Source: Hungatella effluvii (lineage in GTDB: Bacteria; Bacillota; Clostridia; Lachnospirales; Lachnospiraceae). Taken from it: a stretch of 64,000 bases of DNA. Below the pieces are notes generated by a model. The model saw only the letters and a program-made list of their open reading frames with translations. It was not told where the DNA came from and searched no databases. Both the position numbers and the translations under genes were made by a program. The stretch spans positions 621,634-685,633 of the forward strand of contig NZ_QJKD01000001.1 in NCBI RefSeq assembly GCF_003201875.1. The letters are read 5' to 3'. Positions 51,460 to 60,550 of this stretch are shown here, one piece after another (within the stretch, counting starts at the first letter, position 1; every line of letters starts with the position of its first letter).

Positions 51460-52413
51460 CTATTTGTTTTTCTCTCTCAACTCCGCTTCATAAGCGATGT
51501 ATTTCTTATCTCTCTCGATCCAGTCCTCCATCTTGAACGGCGTAAAGATATGGCCCATATCGTAGAACTCATCATTTTCTGTATAAACTGTATTTTTATT
51601 TTTAAAGTTCTCACTGAAGTATTCCATCATGCCCTTTGTCGCACCCTTCATGGCAGCATGATTGGATACAAGCTGGAATCCCCATTCCTCCATCTGTTCC
51701 AGGGTCGCGTCCGGAACTCCGTTTGTAGCGTGTACGTCCGGATAGAAATGGTAGCCCGGAACTTCTCTGGCAATTCTCCTGCACTCTTCTTCACAGCCAG
51801 CATGGCAGATATTCTGGATCATGGTAATTTCTGCTCCTGCTTCCACCCCCATCTTCGCACGAAGAATTGCTTCTTCCAGTCCCAGGCAGAATGGATTGTC
51901 AGCGATCGCCCCCGTCTGTGCAGCACCGCCGCCCTTGCAGTCCGTACGGGCAATAATCATGCAGTCGGTTCCCTTAACCGCATCTACCGCGGCGTGAACA
52001 TTGGCGGCCCAAAGCTCTCTATCCATATATCCACGGCCATGTCCATAAAAATAGTCAACCGCTACCCCACCGGAAAGTGTATCCTCAATCGAGATTGCCA
52101 TGGCTCCGGCCTCCGCCAGTCGCTTGCAGTTGCGATAAACCGCCAGTGGTGTTCCACCGCCGTTTTCTCCATCCACGATGACCGGAAGTGTTGTAGAACC
52201 TGCAATACGCTCCGTAGCCCAGATATACTCTTCCCAATTGTACAGCCCGGCAGGAATACCATTCATGGCAAATTCCAGCTCACAGCTGCTGATCAGGCAC
52301 GCATTGTAGCCGCACTTCTCCACCACACGGGCAGAAACGCAGTCATAAATACACGGTGCCCAGATAAATTCCTTTGCTTCCAACAGCTGTCTGATTGATT
52401 TTTTTGCTGACAT
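51460..52413 (-). CDS. Isocitrate lyase/PEP mutase family protein
   Basis: A 317-residue TIM-barrel enzyme of the isocitrate lyase/phosphonopyruvate mutase superfamily, whose members cleave or rearrange 2-hydroxy dicarboxylates or PEP. The N-terminal CIYDCVSARVVEKCGYNACLIS is typical. The usual magnesium motif D-G/A-D-T-G-Y-G reads DGENGGG (Asp81, Glu83), and the KxCGH loop reads YGHGRGY, so it is not a standard methylisocitrate lyase. It follows the ABC ATPase gene by 42 bases and is probably the enzyme acting on the imported compound. Confidence 0.85.
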   Translation of the reverse strand: MSAKKSIRQLLEAKEFIWAPCIYDCVSARVVEKCGYNACLISSCELEFAMNGIPAGLYNWEEYIWATERIAGSTTLPVIVDGENGGGTPLAVYRNCKRLAEAGAMAISIEDTLSGGVAVDYFYGHGRGYMDRELWAANVHAAVDAVKGTDCMIIARTDCKGGGAAQTGAIADNPFCLGLEEAILRAKMGVEAGAEITMIQNICHAGCEEECRRIAREVPGYHFYPDVHATNGVPDATLEQMEEWGFQLVSNHAAMKGATKGMMEYFSENFKNKNTVYTENDEFYDMGHIFTPFKMEDWIERDKKYIAYEAELREKNK

Positions 52414-52455
52414 AATCCTTCTCCTTTTTCTTCTGTTAATTTATAGTTTCCTAAA

Positions 52456-53442
52456 TCAGTTTTTATCCACATGATAACATGCCACATAGTGACCGTTCCC
52501 CACATCCTTGAGATCAGGAGGTGTTGTCCTGCACTTTTCAGAGGCATAAGGGCATCTCGGATGGAACGGGCAGCCGGAAGGTGCGTGAATCGGACTCGGT
52601 ACCTCCCCCTTCAGCAGAATACGTTCCCTCTTCTGTTCCTCATAGTAATCCACGATTGGAATCGCGGACAAAAGCGCCTGCGAATATGGATGCATTGGAT
52701 TTTTATAGAGTTCAACAGCTTCCATCATTTCCATTATCCGCCCCAGATACATAACCGCTATCACGTCAGCGATATGGCGGACCACAGCCAGATCGTGGGC
52801 AACAAAAATATACGTCAATCCCATTTCCCGTTGCAATTCTTTAAACAGGTTGATAATCTGCGCCTGAATGGAGACGTCCAAAGCTGATACCGGCTCATCG
52901 CAGATAATAATTTTAGGATCACAGGCCAACGCCCTCGCAATACCCAGACGCTGTCTCTGCCCGCCGCTCATCTCGTGGGGATACCGCTCCCCCATCTCCT
53001 CTGACAGACCAACCTTTACCAGAAGTTCATTCACCTTATTCTTGACCTCATCGGCTCCGTGATAGCCGCCCTCTTCCACCAGCACCTCCCGGATAATGGA
53101 AAATGCCTTCTGCCGTGGATCCAGCGAGCCAAACGGATCCTGAAATATCATTTGAATATCTCTTCTGCAATCCTTTAGATGACTCCGGTCCATAGTGATT
53201 AAATCCTGTCCCTCATAGAGGATTTTCCCCTCTGTGGGCTTGTTAATCTGTAAAATACATTTGCCGGTAGTCGTCTTACCACACCCCGACTCTCCCACAA
53301 TTCCCAGGGTTTTTCCCTTTTCCACAGAAAAGGAGATATCATCAACGGCTTTTACCACGCCGCCAGTTTTTTTCATAAAACCTTTCGTAAGCGGGAAATA
53401 CATCTTCAAATGTTCTACTTTAAGGATCGGCTCTTTTTTCAT
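52456..53442 (-). CDS. Peptide/opine-type ABC transporter ATP-binding protein (OppF/DppF-like)
   Basis: A 328-residue ATPase. Walker A GESGCGKTT, signature MSGGQRQRLGIARA, Walker B IIICDEPVSALD, then the OppF C-terminal Cys-rich segment CPFHPRCPYASEKC with a probable iron-sulfur site. The ATG at 53442 is preferred; the longer frame from 53484 lies inside the preceding ATPase gene. Second ATPase of the five-component importer. Confidence 0.92.
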   Translation of the reverse strand: MKKEPILKVEHLKMYFPLTKGFMKKTGGVVKAVDDISFSVEKGKTLGIVGESGCGKTTTGKCILQINKPTEGKILYEGQDLITMDRSHLKDCRRDIQMIFQDPFGSLDPRQKAFSIIREVLVEEGGYHGADEVKNKVNELLVKVGLSEEMGERYPHEMSGGQRQRLGIARALACDPKIIICDEPVSALDVSIQAQIINLFKELQREMGLTYIFVAHDLAVVRHIADVIAVMYLGRIMEMMEAVELYKNPMHPYSQALLSAIPIVDYYEEQKRERILLKGEVPSPIHAPSGCPFHPRCPYASEKCRTTPPDLKDVGNGHYVACYHVDKN

Positions 53443-53450
53443 CTCTCTAC

Positions 53451-54452
53451 TCACTCCCCGCCCTCCTTTATATCCAGATGGCATGCTGCAAAATGTCCAC
53501 GCTCCCCCACTTCCTTAAATTCCGGATAGTTTGAATTTTTGCATTTATCACATGCATAGGGGCATCGCGGCATAAAACAACAGCCTTCCGGCAGCTTTGC
53601 AAGGTTGGGCGGCGCACCGTGAATCGGTATCAGATCCTGCTCCTTGTCATCGTCCAGCCTTGGAACTGCCTTAAGAAGCCCCATGGTATACGGATGTCTC
53701 GGCCTGGTGAGCAAGTCCTCCGTTGTTCCGCATTCCACAACCCGTCCCGCATACATAACGTAAATTCGCTTCGCATAGCGGGATACCAGTCCCAGATTAT
53801 GGGTAACAACAATCAGAGACGTCTTATACTGTTTTACAACATTAAGCAGCAGTTCCATTACCTGAGCCTGCGTCGTCACATCCAGAGCAGTCGTCGGTTC
53901 ATCCGCAATAATCAGCTTGGACCTGCATGCCACTGCAATCGCAATCAGCACACGCTGGCGCATTCCTCCGCTCATTTCAAACGGATAGTTTTTCATTCGT
54001 TCTTCAGGGTCCGGGATTCCTACGGCTTCCAAAGACTGTATCCCGATCTTCCATGCTTCTTTTTTACTGACCTTCATATGAGTGCGGATCACCTCTGAGA
54101 GCTGGTTTCCGACTGTAAAAACAGGATTCAGCGCGGTCATTGGTTCCTGAAAGATCATGGATATCTGTGCCCCCCGGACCGATCTCATATCTTTTGATTT
54201 TGGTTTGTACTCCAGCAGATTCTTGCCTTCAAACCAAACCTCTCCTCCCAGGATTTTCCCCGGTGGATCAGGAATCATCTGCATTACGGACATCTGCGTG
54301 ACGGATTTTCCGCATCCGGACTCTCCTACGATAGCAATGACCTCTTCTCTGTCCACATGGTACGATACACCCCCGACCGCTTTGACCTCACCGGAAGGAG
54401 TAAAAAAAGATACTTTTAAATCTTTTACATCCAATAATCTGTTCTCTTCCAT
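53451..54452 (-). CDS. Peptide/opine-type ABC transporter ATP-binding protein (OppD/DppD-like)
   Basis: A 333-residue ATPase with Walker A GESGCGKSVTQ, signature MSGGMRQRVLIA, Walker B LIIADEPTTALD and the C-terminal CFMPRCPYACDKC cluster. Its ATG shares one base with the stop of the preceding permease gene (TGATG), a clear sign of coupled translation. Confidence 0.92.
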   Translation of the reverse strand: MEENRLLDVKDLKVSFFTPSGEVKAVGGVSYHVDREEVIAIVGESGCGKSVTQMSVMQMIPDPPGKILGGEVWFEGKNLLEYKPKSKDMRSVRGAQISMIFQEPMTALNPVFTVGNQLSEVIRTHMKVSKKEAWKIGIQSLEAVGIPDPEERMKNYPFEMSGGMRQRVLIAIAVACRSKLIIADEPTTALDVTTQAQVMELLLNVVKQYKTSLIVVTHNLGLVSRYAKRIYVMYAGRVVECGTTEDLLTRPRHPYTMGLLKAVPRLDDDKEQDLIPIHGAPPNLAKLPEGCCFMPRCPYACDKCKNSNYPEFKEVGERGHFAACHLDIKEGGE

Positions 54453-55306
54453 CACAGTTTCCCCCTTAATCTAGGATCCAGCGCATCTCTTAAGCCGTCA
54501 CCAATAATGTTAAAGGCCACCACGATCAGCGTGATACAGACACCGGGAAGCAGTGCCAGCATAGGGTTGGTGAACAGGTAAGAATATCCGTCCGACACCA
54601 TATTTCCCCAGGAAGCCGTCGGCATCTGAATACCGATTCCCAGAAAGCTCAGCGTAGATTCCAGCATGATGGCAGAGCCTAAATTTGTGGCAAACATGAC
54701 AATCATGGAAGGAAAACTGTTTGGCAGCAAATGCTTTAATATAATCTTGTAGCTCTTTATATCGGCCAGCCGAAGCGCTACGATGTAATCACTTTCCTTA
54801 ATAGAAAGCACGATTCCATACATAAGCCTTGTAAATCCCGGAATCAGACCAAAACTGATAGCAAATATCAGCCCCCCCAATCCGTGGCCGGCGACCAGGC
54901 CGATGACAATAGTAAACAGAAGTGGTGGAATAGAAAGCTGAATATCCACATACCTCATAATAATAAGCGCTGCCGCCTTTTCATAATAACCTGCCAACAG
55001 CCCAAGCAACATTCCGATGATGGCCGCAGCAAGACAGGAAAACACGCTGGCCAGCAGGGAAATTCTGGCGCCATACAGAAGTCTTGTAAAAACATCTCGC
55101 CCGTAGGCGTCAGTACCAAAAATATGGCCGTTCCCTGATGCTTTAAGCGCATTGTTCAACTCGATAGCATTCGGATCGTAGCGGCCAATCACAGGAGCAA
55201 ACACTGCGCCGGCAATGAATACAAATGCAATCACTACGGAAATCTTGATGATGATTCCCCGGCTGAAAAAGGTTCTTAAGAATGATTTTATTTTCGTATT
55301 CTTCAA
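54452..55306 (-). CDS. ABC transporter permease (OppC/DppC-like)
   Basis: A 284-residue permease with six membrane segments, the N-terminal FSRGIIIKISVVIAFVFIAG helix, GTDAYGRDVFTRLLYGARISL characteristic of DppC/OppC, and an EAA-type loop around LRLADIKSYKIILKHLLPNS. Lies 3 bases after the first permease gene. Confidence 0.92.
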   Translation of the reverse strand: MKNTKIKSFLRTFFSRGIIIKISVVIAFVFIAGAVFAPVIGRYDPNAIELNNALKASGNGHIFGTDAYGRDVFTRLLYGARISLLASVFSCLAAAIIGMLLGLLAGYYEKAAALIIMRYVDIQLSIPPLLFTIVIGLVAGHGLGGLIFAISFGLIPGFTRLMYGIVLSIKESDYIVALRLADIKSYKIILKHLLPNSFPSMIVMFATNLGSAIMLESTLSFLGIGIQMPTASWGNMVSDGYSYLFTNPMLALLPGVCITLIVVAFNIIGDGLRDALDPRLRGKL

Positions 55307-55309
55307 GCG

Positions 55310-56278
55310 TTATCTCCCCTTTCCACCGGTTAACCGGATTCTCGGATCTACCAGGCCATAAGAAATATCCAATATCAGATTACAGACCACTACAAAAAGT
55401 GAAATCACAAAAACTGTTGCCTGTACGACGAGGTAATCCTTATTCATAACTGATACCATGATCAGACGTCCCATGCCCGCAATGGAAAATACCTGCTCTC
55501 CCAGAAGAGAACCGCCTACCAGTGACCGAACCTGAAGCGCAATCAACGTAATAACCGGAATCAGTGAATTCTTCAGGGCATGTTTATATTTGACTGAACT
55601 TTCAGACAGCCCGTTGGCTCGGGCCGTCCGTATGTAATCCTGGTTTATTACCTCCAGCATATTTGTCCGGACCTGCCTCGCAATGGAAGACAGCGGCCCA
55701 AAAGCCATGATGGTGACAGGCATGACTGCCTTTGCCACATATTGTCCAAAATCCTCAAAGGGGCTTGTATATCCCATTAACGGAAGCCATCCCAGTTTTA
55801 CTCCGAAAAAGTACATCATCATGATACCAATCCAGAACACCGGAATTCCATTCATCGTGGTCATTAGAACCGTCATGATCTGGTCCAGGGCAGAGCCACG
55901 GTGCACCGCACACAACACACCGATCAGAATTCCCAGAACCAGTGAAATAATCAGTGCTGGAATCGTCAGTGACAATGTGACCGGGATGCGGGTTGCCAGA
56001 ATCTCTCCAATATCCTGATTCAGCACAAGCGAAGTCCCAAAATCACCGCGAAGTGCATTTCTCAGCCAGAGTGTATACTGTACGACAAGAGGCTTGTCTA
56101 AATTGAGTTCCGTTCGTGTTGCCTCTACAATCGCTTCATCAGCCTCCGCGCCCAGCATGGCACGAACCGGATCGCCGGGCGTCATCTGCATGATTAGAAA
56201 AGCAAATATGGAAATGGCAAATACGGTAACAATCGACAACAAAACCTTCTTGACAATAAACGTAATGTAAGAGTTCAT
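55310..56278 (-). CDS. ABC transporter permease (OppB/DppB-like)
   Basis: A 322-residue permease with six membrane segments, the MQMTPGDPVRAMLG motif near residue 30 and the loop YIRTARANGLSESSVKYKHA (EAA motif) near 225 that docks on the ATPase. It follows the binding-protein gene by 12 bases. Confidence 0.92.
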   Translation of the reverse strand: MNSYITFIVKKVLLSIVTVFAISIFAFLIMQMTPGDPVRAMLGAEADEAIVEATRTELNLDKPLVVQYTLWLRNALRGDFGTSLVLNQDIGEILATRIPVTLSLTIPALIISLVLGILIGVLCAVHRGSALDQIMTVLMTTMNGIPVFWIGIMMMYFFGVKLGWLPLMGYTSPFEDFGQYVAKAVMPVTIMAFGPLSSIARQVRTNMLEVINQDYIRTARANGLSESSVKYKHALKNSLIPVITLIALQVRSLVGGSLLGEQVFSIAGMGRLIMVSVMNKDYLVVQATVFVISLFVVVCNLILDISYGLVDPRIRLTGGKGR

Positions 56279-56290
56279 TGTCTGTCTCCT

Positions 56291-57949
56291 TTATTTAAAG
56301 TAAATACCCGTAAAATCCGGGAAGTTATCATTATTGGCGAAGCAGTGGGCATCTACCAGATCCTTGTTCATCATGGTCACATACGCCTCACTCATAACCA
56401 CCGGATAGCCCAGACAGTAGTCGTCGATAATCATTTCCTGAGCCTGGAACTCGTATTTTAACATCTCCGCCGTATCAGATGCCTGCAAAGCACTCATGAT
56501 CGCATTGTCTAAATCATCCGGATGCAGCTTGCATTCCTTCAGCATCCCAACGCCTTCCCTTGCTCGTTTGGAGAAGTTGGAAACCTGCTGATTAACTAAG
56601 TTCGCGCCAAATCCATGGCCTGCGAGAATCATACCCTCGTCAATATCGTAAATTCCCTTGGAGGTCCAGATTGCCGTTTCCTGCTCTTCAATATTAAGCG
56701 TAATTCCGACTTCCTTTAAATATCCCTGGATTGCTACAAGATAGCTGGTCAGCGCCTGATCCACTCCCGCGTAAACCGTTGTTGTAAACCCATTTTCATA
56801 ACCTGCTTCCTTAAGAAGTTCCTTTGCCTTCACTGCATCATATCCATATCCTTTGACTGCGTCATTATAGAAAGGAGTTCCCTCTACCGCATATTCCTTT
56901 GACACAAAGGTAATGCCAAAATCAACGTTTTCAGCAATACTCTGAGAATCAATAGCATAGCTGATTGCCTGTCTCACTTTTACGTCCGCTAACGGAGAAC
57001 CTTCCACATCACTGGCAAAGATCAGGAAATAAATACGGTAATTCATCTTATTTGCCGCTCTTTCAAATCCGGCCTTCATCATGGTGTTCTGGAAAGAGGT
57101 GCTTCCACCGAAATATGCGTTGATATCCCCATTTAACAGCGCCGCCTGAGCACTCATCTCATCGGCAATAACCTTCGTTTCTACACTATCTAAATATACA
57201 GTCGCATCTTTATTCCAATAGTTCTCGTTTTTCTTAAAGGTCTTGGAATCGTCATTTACCCACTTGTCAAGTACATAAGGACCGGTTCCTACCGGATTCT
57301 GCATACACCATTCTTCACCGTTCTCGTCAAACGCTTTCTTTGAATACATAAGCCCTGGTACACTGTTTAAAGAATACGGTATCTGGCTGTTCCACTCATT
57401 CAAATGAATGACTACCGTATAATCACCTGTTTTTTCAAATGAATCGACGCTTCCAAAATGAGTGCTGGAAGTCTGGGATTTTTCCTTGAAATTCTCGAAG
57501 TTCCATAACAGAACATCTGCATCCAGGTGTGAGCCATCTGAAAAATACACATCATCACGAAGTGTTACAGTATAAGTAAGATTCTCCTTATCTCCTTCCA
57601 GAGATTTGGCTAAATAACCAACCGGATTTCCTGCATCATCCAGTTTAATCAGCGGTTCATAAACCAATCCCCAGGTCACAGTCTCCTGATTGCTTCTGAT
57701 ACGCCATGCGGCGGCCGTCATACACTCTACACTCATCCCCATTTTTAGTGTGCCGCCTTCTTTCGGCTGTCCGGCCGCATCTGTCTGTGCCTCAGTCTGT
57801 ACGGTCGTATCCGTCTCCGGCTTTGCCTGTTCTTCCTTTGTTGTCTGACCTTCGGGACCCGTGGTTGTCGTACTGCCGCTGTTTCCCCCGCATGCGGTCA
57901 AAGAAAATGCCATTGCTGCTGCCAGTAATACTGCTGTAAATTTTTTCAT
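56291..57949 (-). CDS. ABC transporter substrate-binding lipoprotein (SBP family 5)
   Basis: A 552-residue lipoprotein: signal peptide with lipobox LTAC (Cys20), a Thr/Gly/Glu linker, and a family-5 binding domain (GLVYEPLIKLDDAGNPVGYLA and VYFSDGSHLDADVLLWNFEN are typical). The family binds peptides, opines, nickel chelates and plant-derived compounds; the associated lyase-family enzyme and cupin argue for a carboxylate-bearing carbon source rather than bulk peptides. Confidence 0.9.
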   Translation of the reverse strand: MKKFTAVLLAAAMAFSLTACGGNSGSTTTTGPEGQTTKEEQAKPETDTTVQTEAQTDAAGQPKEGGTLKMGMSVECMTAAAWRIRSNQETVTWGLVYEPLIKLDDAGNPVGYLAKSLEGDKENLTYTVTLRDDVYFSDGSHLDADVLLWNFENFKEKSQTSSTHFGSVDSFEKTGDYTVVIHLNEWNSQIPYSLNSVPGLMYSKKAFDENGEEWCMQNPVGTGPYVLDKWVNDDSKTFKKNENYWNKDATVYLDSVETKVIADEMSAQAALLNGDINAYFGGSTSFQNTMMKAGFERAANKMNYRIYFLIFASDVEGSPLADVKVRQAISYAIDSQSIAENVDFGITFVSKEYAVEGTPFYNDAVKGYGYDAVKAKELLKEAGYENGFTTTVYAGVDQALTSYLVAIQGYLKEVGITLNIEEQETAIWTSKGIYDIDEGMILAGHGFGANLVNQQVSNFSKRAREGVGMLKECKLHPDDLDNAIMSALQASDTAEMLKYEFQAQEMIIDDYCLGYPVVMSEAYVTMMNKDLVDAHCFANNDNFPDFTGIYFK

Positions 57950-58003
57950 ATGTGTGTACTTCCTTCCCCTTTTCCTTTATTGGAATATTTTGTTCACATG
58001 TTT

Positions 58004-58354
58004 TTACTGGAACAGAATCAGTGCAATCACTTCCAGCGGTTCTTCCCCCACCGCATCCAGACCGTGTCCTTCTCCTGCACCGGTAAAAGTTACATCACCC
58101 GGCTTCACAATCTGAACTGTTCCATTGTCATTAAATCGGCCCGTTCCCTTCAGAATGTAATAGGTCTCGGATTCCTTCTCGTGGATGTGATAACCAATCC
58201 CTGATCCCGGCATTACCGTGGTATGACCGAAGAAACGCCCCTTATCATACATTTCCTCCGGCACCTTCAACAGCTCTTTGCAGGAAATTGTCCCTGGGCC
58301 ATTAAAAGGACTGGGCTTTTGTTCTGTAACCAACTCTTCCGCTCTCTTAACCAT
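58004..58354 (-). CDS. Cupin domain protein
   Basis: A 116-residue single cupin. Motif 1 is GYHIHEKESETYYILKG (metal ligands His, His, Glu) and motif 2 is PGDVTFTGAGEGHGLDAVG. Likely a small isomerase, oxygen-independent lyase or ligand-binding protein. First gene of the operon with the ABC importer, 54 bases before the binding-protein gene, and transcribed from the promoter at 58453-58481 opposite to the GntR regulator. Confidence 0.9.
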   Translation of the reverse strand: MVKRAEELVTEQKPSPFNGPGTISCKELLKVPEEMYDKGRFFGHTTVMPGSGIGYHIHEKESETYYILKGTGRFNDNGTVQIVKPGDVTFTGAGEGHGLDAVGEEPLEVIALILFQ

Positions 58355-58452
58355 CTCTCAGCTGCTTCCCCCTTTCTCTTCTCTGATCTTAACGAGTTAC
58401 ATTTCCATAGTTTTATAGCCTGCGCATTAATGCATACTTGATATATATCTGT

Positions 58453-58481
58453 AGTATACAACAAGATTATTTTGTTTTCAA
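58453..58481 (-). promoter_or_regulatory. Promoter and operator of the cupin/Opp operon
   Basis: On the minus strand TTGAAA (58481-58476), 17 bases, TATACT (58458-58453). The box GTTGTATAC (58462-58454) overlaps the -10 and matches boxes in front of gntR. Confidence 0.75.
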
Positions 58482-58656
58482 TGCTCAAATAGTAGATATA
58501 CAAGCAATATTTTTGTGCATTTTTTACATATTATCATTTTTGTTCTTTGATATATTATCATTTAAAACAATCTCATACGTTCATTATAGAAGATAAACCA
58601 CTATAAAGCTCCTGTAAAATAATGGTAATTTTTAAAATATTCCTCTTAAATAATGC

Positions 58657-58700
58657 TTGTTGTTTTTTCTTAACCGTTGTATAATATACTTATTGTATAC
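58657..58700 (+). promoter_or_regulatory. Promoter and operators of the gntR gene
   Basis: TTGTTG (58657-58662), 17 bases, TATAAT (58680-58685). GTTGTATAATATAC (58676-58689) covers the -10 and ATTGTATAC (58692-58700) lies just after it, consistent with autorepression by the GntR protein. Confidence 0.7.
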
Positions 58701-58730
58701 TTTGCACCCAAAGAATAGGAGCGTAAAACC

Positions 58731-59426
58731 ATGGCAGCAAACAATCGGGATTTAAAAAATAAAGCTTACGAAACGATAAAGGAGAGGTTACTGGACTGTA
58801 CCTACGAGCCGGGAACGCTGCTTAACGAGGCTCGCCTTGCCGAAGATCTGGGATTCAGCCGCACTCCTGTCCGTGAAGCCATCAGCAGGCTGGAATCAGA
58901 TGGATTTGTAAAGATCATGCCTAAGAAGGGCATTTACGTATCAGATATTTTACTGAGCGATGTACTGCAGATTTTTCAGACCAGAATAGAGATCGAGCCG
59001 GTTGCTCTCCGTATGGCTGCCCCTTATCTGCCGGAGAGCGAACTGATCCAGTTCCGCGGAAAGTTTCTGGAGGACTTCGAGGATATTCCCAACAGCTTCC
59101 GTCTGGACACTGCCATGCATTTATTTATCATTGAATACTGCGGAAACCGTTACATTATTGATATGATGCACAGAGTTTTTGATGATAATACGAGAGTTAT
59201 TATTGCCAGCAAGCAGAACCGGGTACAGATCCATGATGCAAGAGAAGAACATATGGAAATTCTCGATGCACTGCTGGAAAAGGACGTTGATAAGGCCCAG
59301 TCTCTTATGAAAACGCATGTGGAGTCCTGCCGCCGGGCTGCTCTCGATTACTTCTATTCGCTTCAGGCTTATAATACGACTCCGCCAGAGACTTATAAGA
59401 AGCAGCTAAAAGACTGGAGCAGTTAA
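58731..59426 (+). CDS. GntR family transcriptional regulator (FadR/FCD type)
   Basis: A 231-residue regulator: N-terminal winged helix (LNEARLAEDLGFSRTPVREA, then GIYVSDI) and a C-terminal FCD domain with the metal-binding Asp/His residues (DTAMHLFIIEYCGN, EEHMEILDAL, MKTHVESC). FCD regulators sense carboxylic acids and usually repress a divergent catabolic operon; the GTATAC boxes overlapping both divergent -10 elements fit this. The start follows AGGAGCGTAAAACC. Confidence 0.93.
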   Translation: MAANNRDLKNKAYETIKERLLDCTYEPGTLLNEARLAEDLGFSRTPVREAISRLESDGFVKIMPKKGIYVSDILLSDVLQIFQTRIEIEPVALRMAAPYLPESELIQFRGKFLEDFEDIPNSFRLDTAMHLFIIEYCGNRYIIDMMHRVFDDNTRVIIASKQNRVQIHDAREEHMEILDALLEKDVDKAQSLMKTHVESCRRAALDYFYSLQAYNTTPPETYKKQLKDWSS

Positions 59427-59510
59427 AAGACTTTCGCAGTTAAAAAACTGAGATTAATAGGATTTGAGAAAGAGACGCAGACTCAGTATACACACAAAAA
59501 AGTCAAAAAT

Positions 59511-59547
59511 AGGAAGGGCGGGCTGCATATTGCCGCCCGTTCTTCCT
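59511..59547. terminator. Bidirectional terminator
   Basis: AGGAAGGGCGGG (59511-59522) pairs imperfectly with CCCGTTCTTCCT (59536-59547), with T-rich sequence on the minus side, between the convergent gntR and AraC genes. Confidence 0.7.
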
Positions 59548-59564
59548 ATTTACGACGAATTTTA

Positions 59565-60479
59565 TCAAGTATCTGCCTTCACCGGCATCATATAATCAAT
59601 CACGACTTTTTCTCCCCTCGCAAACGGTTCCGAATAACGCTCATGGGTATAAATCTCACACCAGTAAAAGTTGTCAAAGTCAATGGTTCCGCCTGTTTTC
59701 TCAATCGCTTCCGTAATCAGCAAGTAAGCGGAATCAAGGATTTCCGCCACATTGCTGCCCTCAATCTGAACATAAGCCGCCCGGCCTTTGGGTATGTGTT
59801 TTACAAACAGTCCCTCTGGTATATCCGTCTGCATCCGGACAAAGTCGCCTATCACTATCTTAAAATTCATTCTGTCGCTAAAGTCGTACATAAGTCCAAT
59901 TCCGTCATTTTCATCTATGTCATCACAGCATTTGACGTCCGTCAGCCTGTCCAGTTTTTCAATCGTATCTCCCTGAAAGAATTCCTGCCATACAAAGCCG
60001 GCGTCGGAAAAGCTGGTTTCCCGGGGCAGGCCCACCATGAGCCGTCCGGGCGTTTCCTTATAAATGATGCGTTTCATTTCAGCCATAATACGCTTTCCTC
60101 CTACAAATCTCATATCTGAGAAATTGATCGGAAGATAATCATTTAGCCGGGCATTTTTCATTCTGGCCTGTGAAGGCGTAATCCCATGGTGCTCCTTAAA
60201 GGCACGGGAAAAAGAGGAATGAGACTGAAAACCATATTTTACCGCTGCGTCAAGAACAGAAATATCCGTATTTTTAAGCTCGTATCCGGCCAGTGTCAGT
60301 CTTCGTTTTCTTACATAATCAGAAATGCTGATCCCCGAGATAAAATTAAAAATACGCTGAAACAACGCGGCCGGACTCATGGCTATTCTGGATATTTCAT
60401 GATAATCGATTTCACAGCCATCAGGAATTATTTTTTCCAAATACAGGATTACGTCATTGAATGTTTTGCTGCTGTTCAT
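59565..60479 (-). CDS. AraC family regulator with GyrI-like effector domain
   Basis: A 304-residue regulator: AraC helix-turn-helix pair at about 10-110 (IDYHEISRIAMSPAALFQRI, VLDAAVKYGFQSHSSFSRAF) followed by a GyrI-like/Rob-type ligand-binding domain (about 150-300, ending YWCEIYTHERY). The ATG at 60479 follows CGGAGGTAATT. Similar proteins sense hydrophobic or cationic compounds; the target here is not evident. Confidence 0.88.
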   Translation of the reverse strand: MNSSKTFNDVILYLEKIIPDGCEIDYHEISRIAMSPAALFQRIFNFISGISISDYVRKRRLTLAGYELKNTDISVLDAAVKYGFQSHSSFSRAFKEHHGITPSQARMKNARLNDYLPINFSDMRFVGGKRIMAEMKRIIYKETPGRLMVGLPRETSFSDAGFVWQEFFQGDTIEKLDRLTDVKCCDDIDENDGIGLMYDFSDRMNFKIVIGDFVRMQTDIPEGLFVKHIPKGRAAYVQIEGSNVAEILDSAYLLITEAIEKTGGTIDFDNFYWCEIYTHERYSEPFARGEKVVIDYMMPVKADT

Positions 60480-60550
60480 AATTACCTCCGTCACTCCATA
60501 TATTATCAAATTTACCGGCCGTTTTCTTTACATTTCGCGTACGGATTATG

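Larger units (their letters stand above)
58355..58730. other. Divergent control region of the Opp/ICL operon and gntR
   Basis: No gene is seen. It contains both divergent promoters, three GTATAC-type boxes, and two AT-rich copies of ATATTATCATTT about 26 bases apart (near 58526-58563) of unknown meaning. Confidence 0.5.

Noticed and set aside
51550..52398. 282-codon plus-strand frame
   Set aside because: Antisense to the isocitrate lyase/PEP mutase-family gene and without a ribosome binding site.
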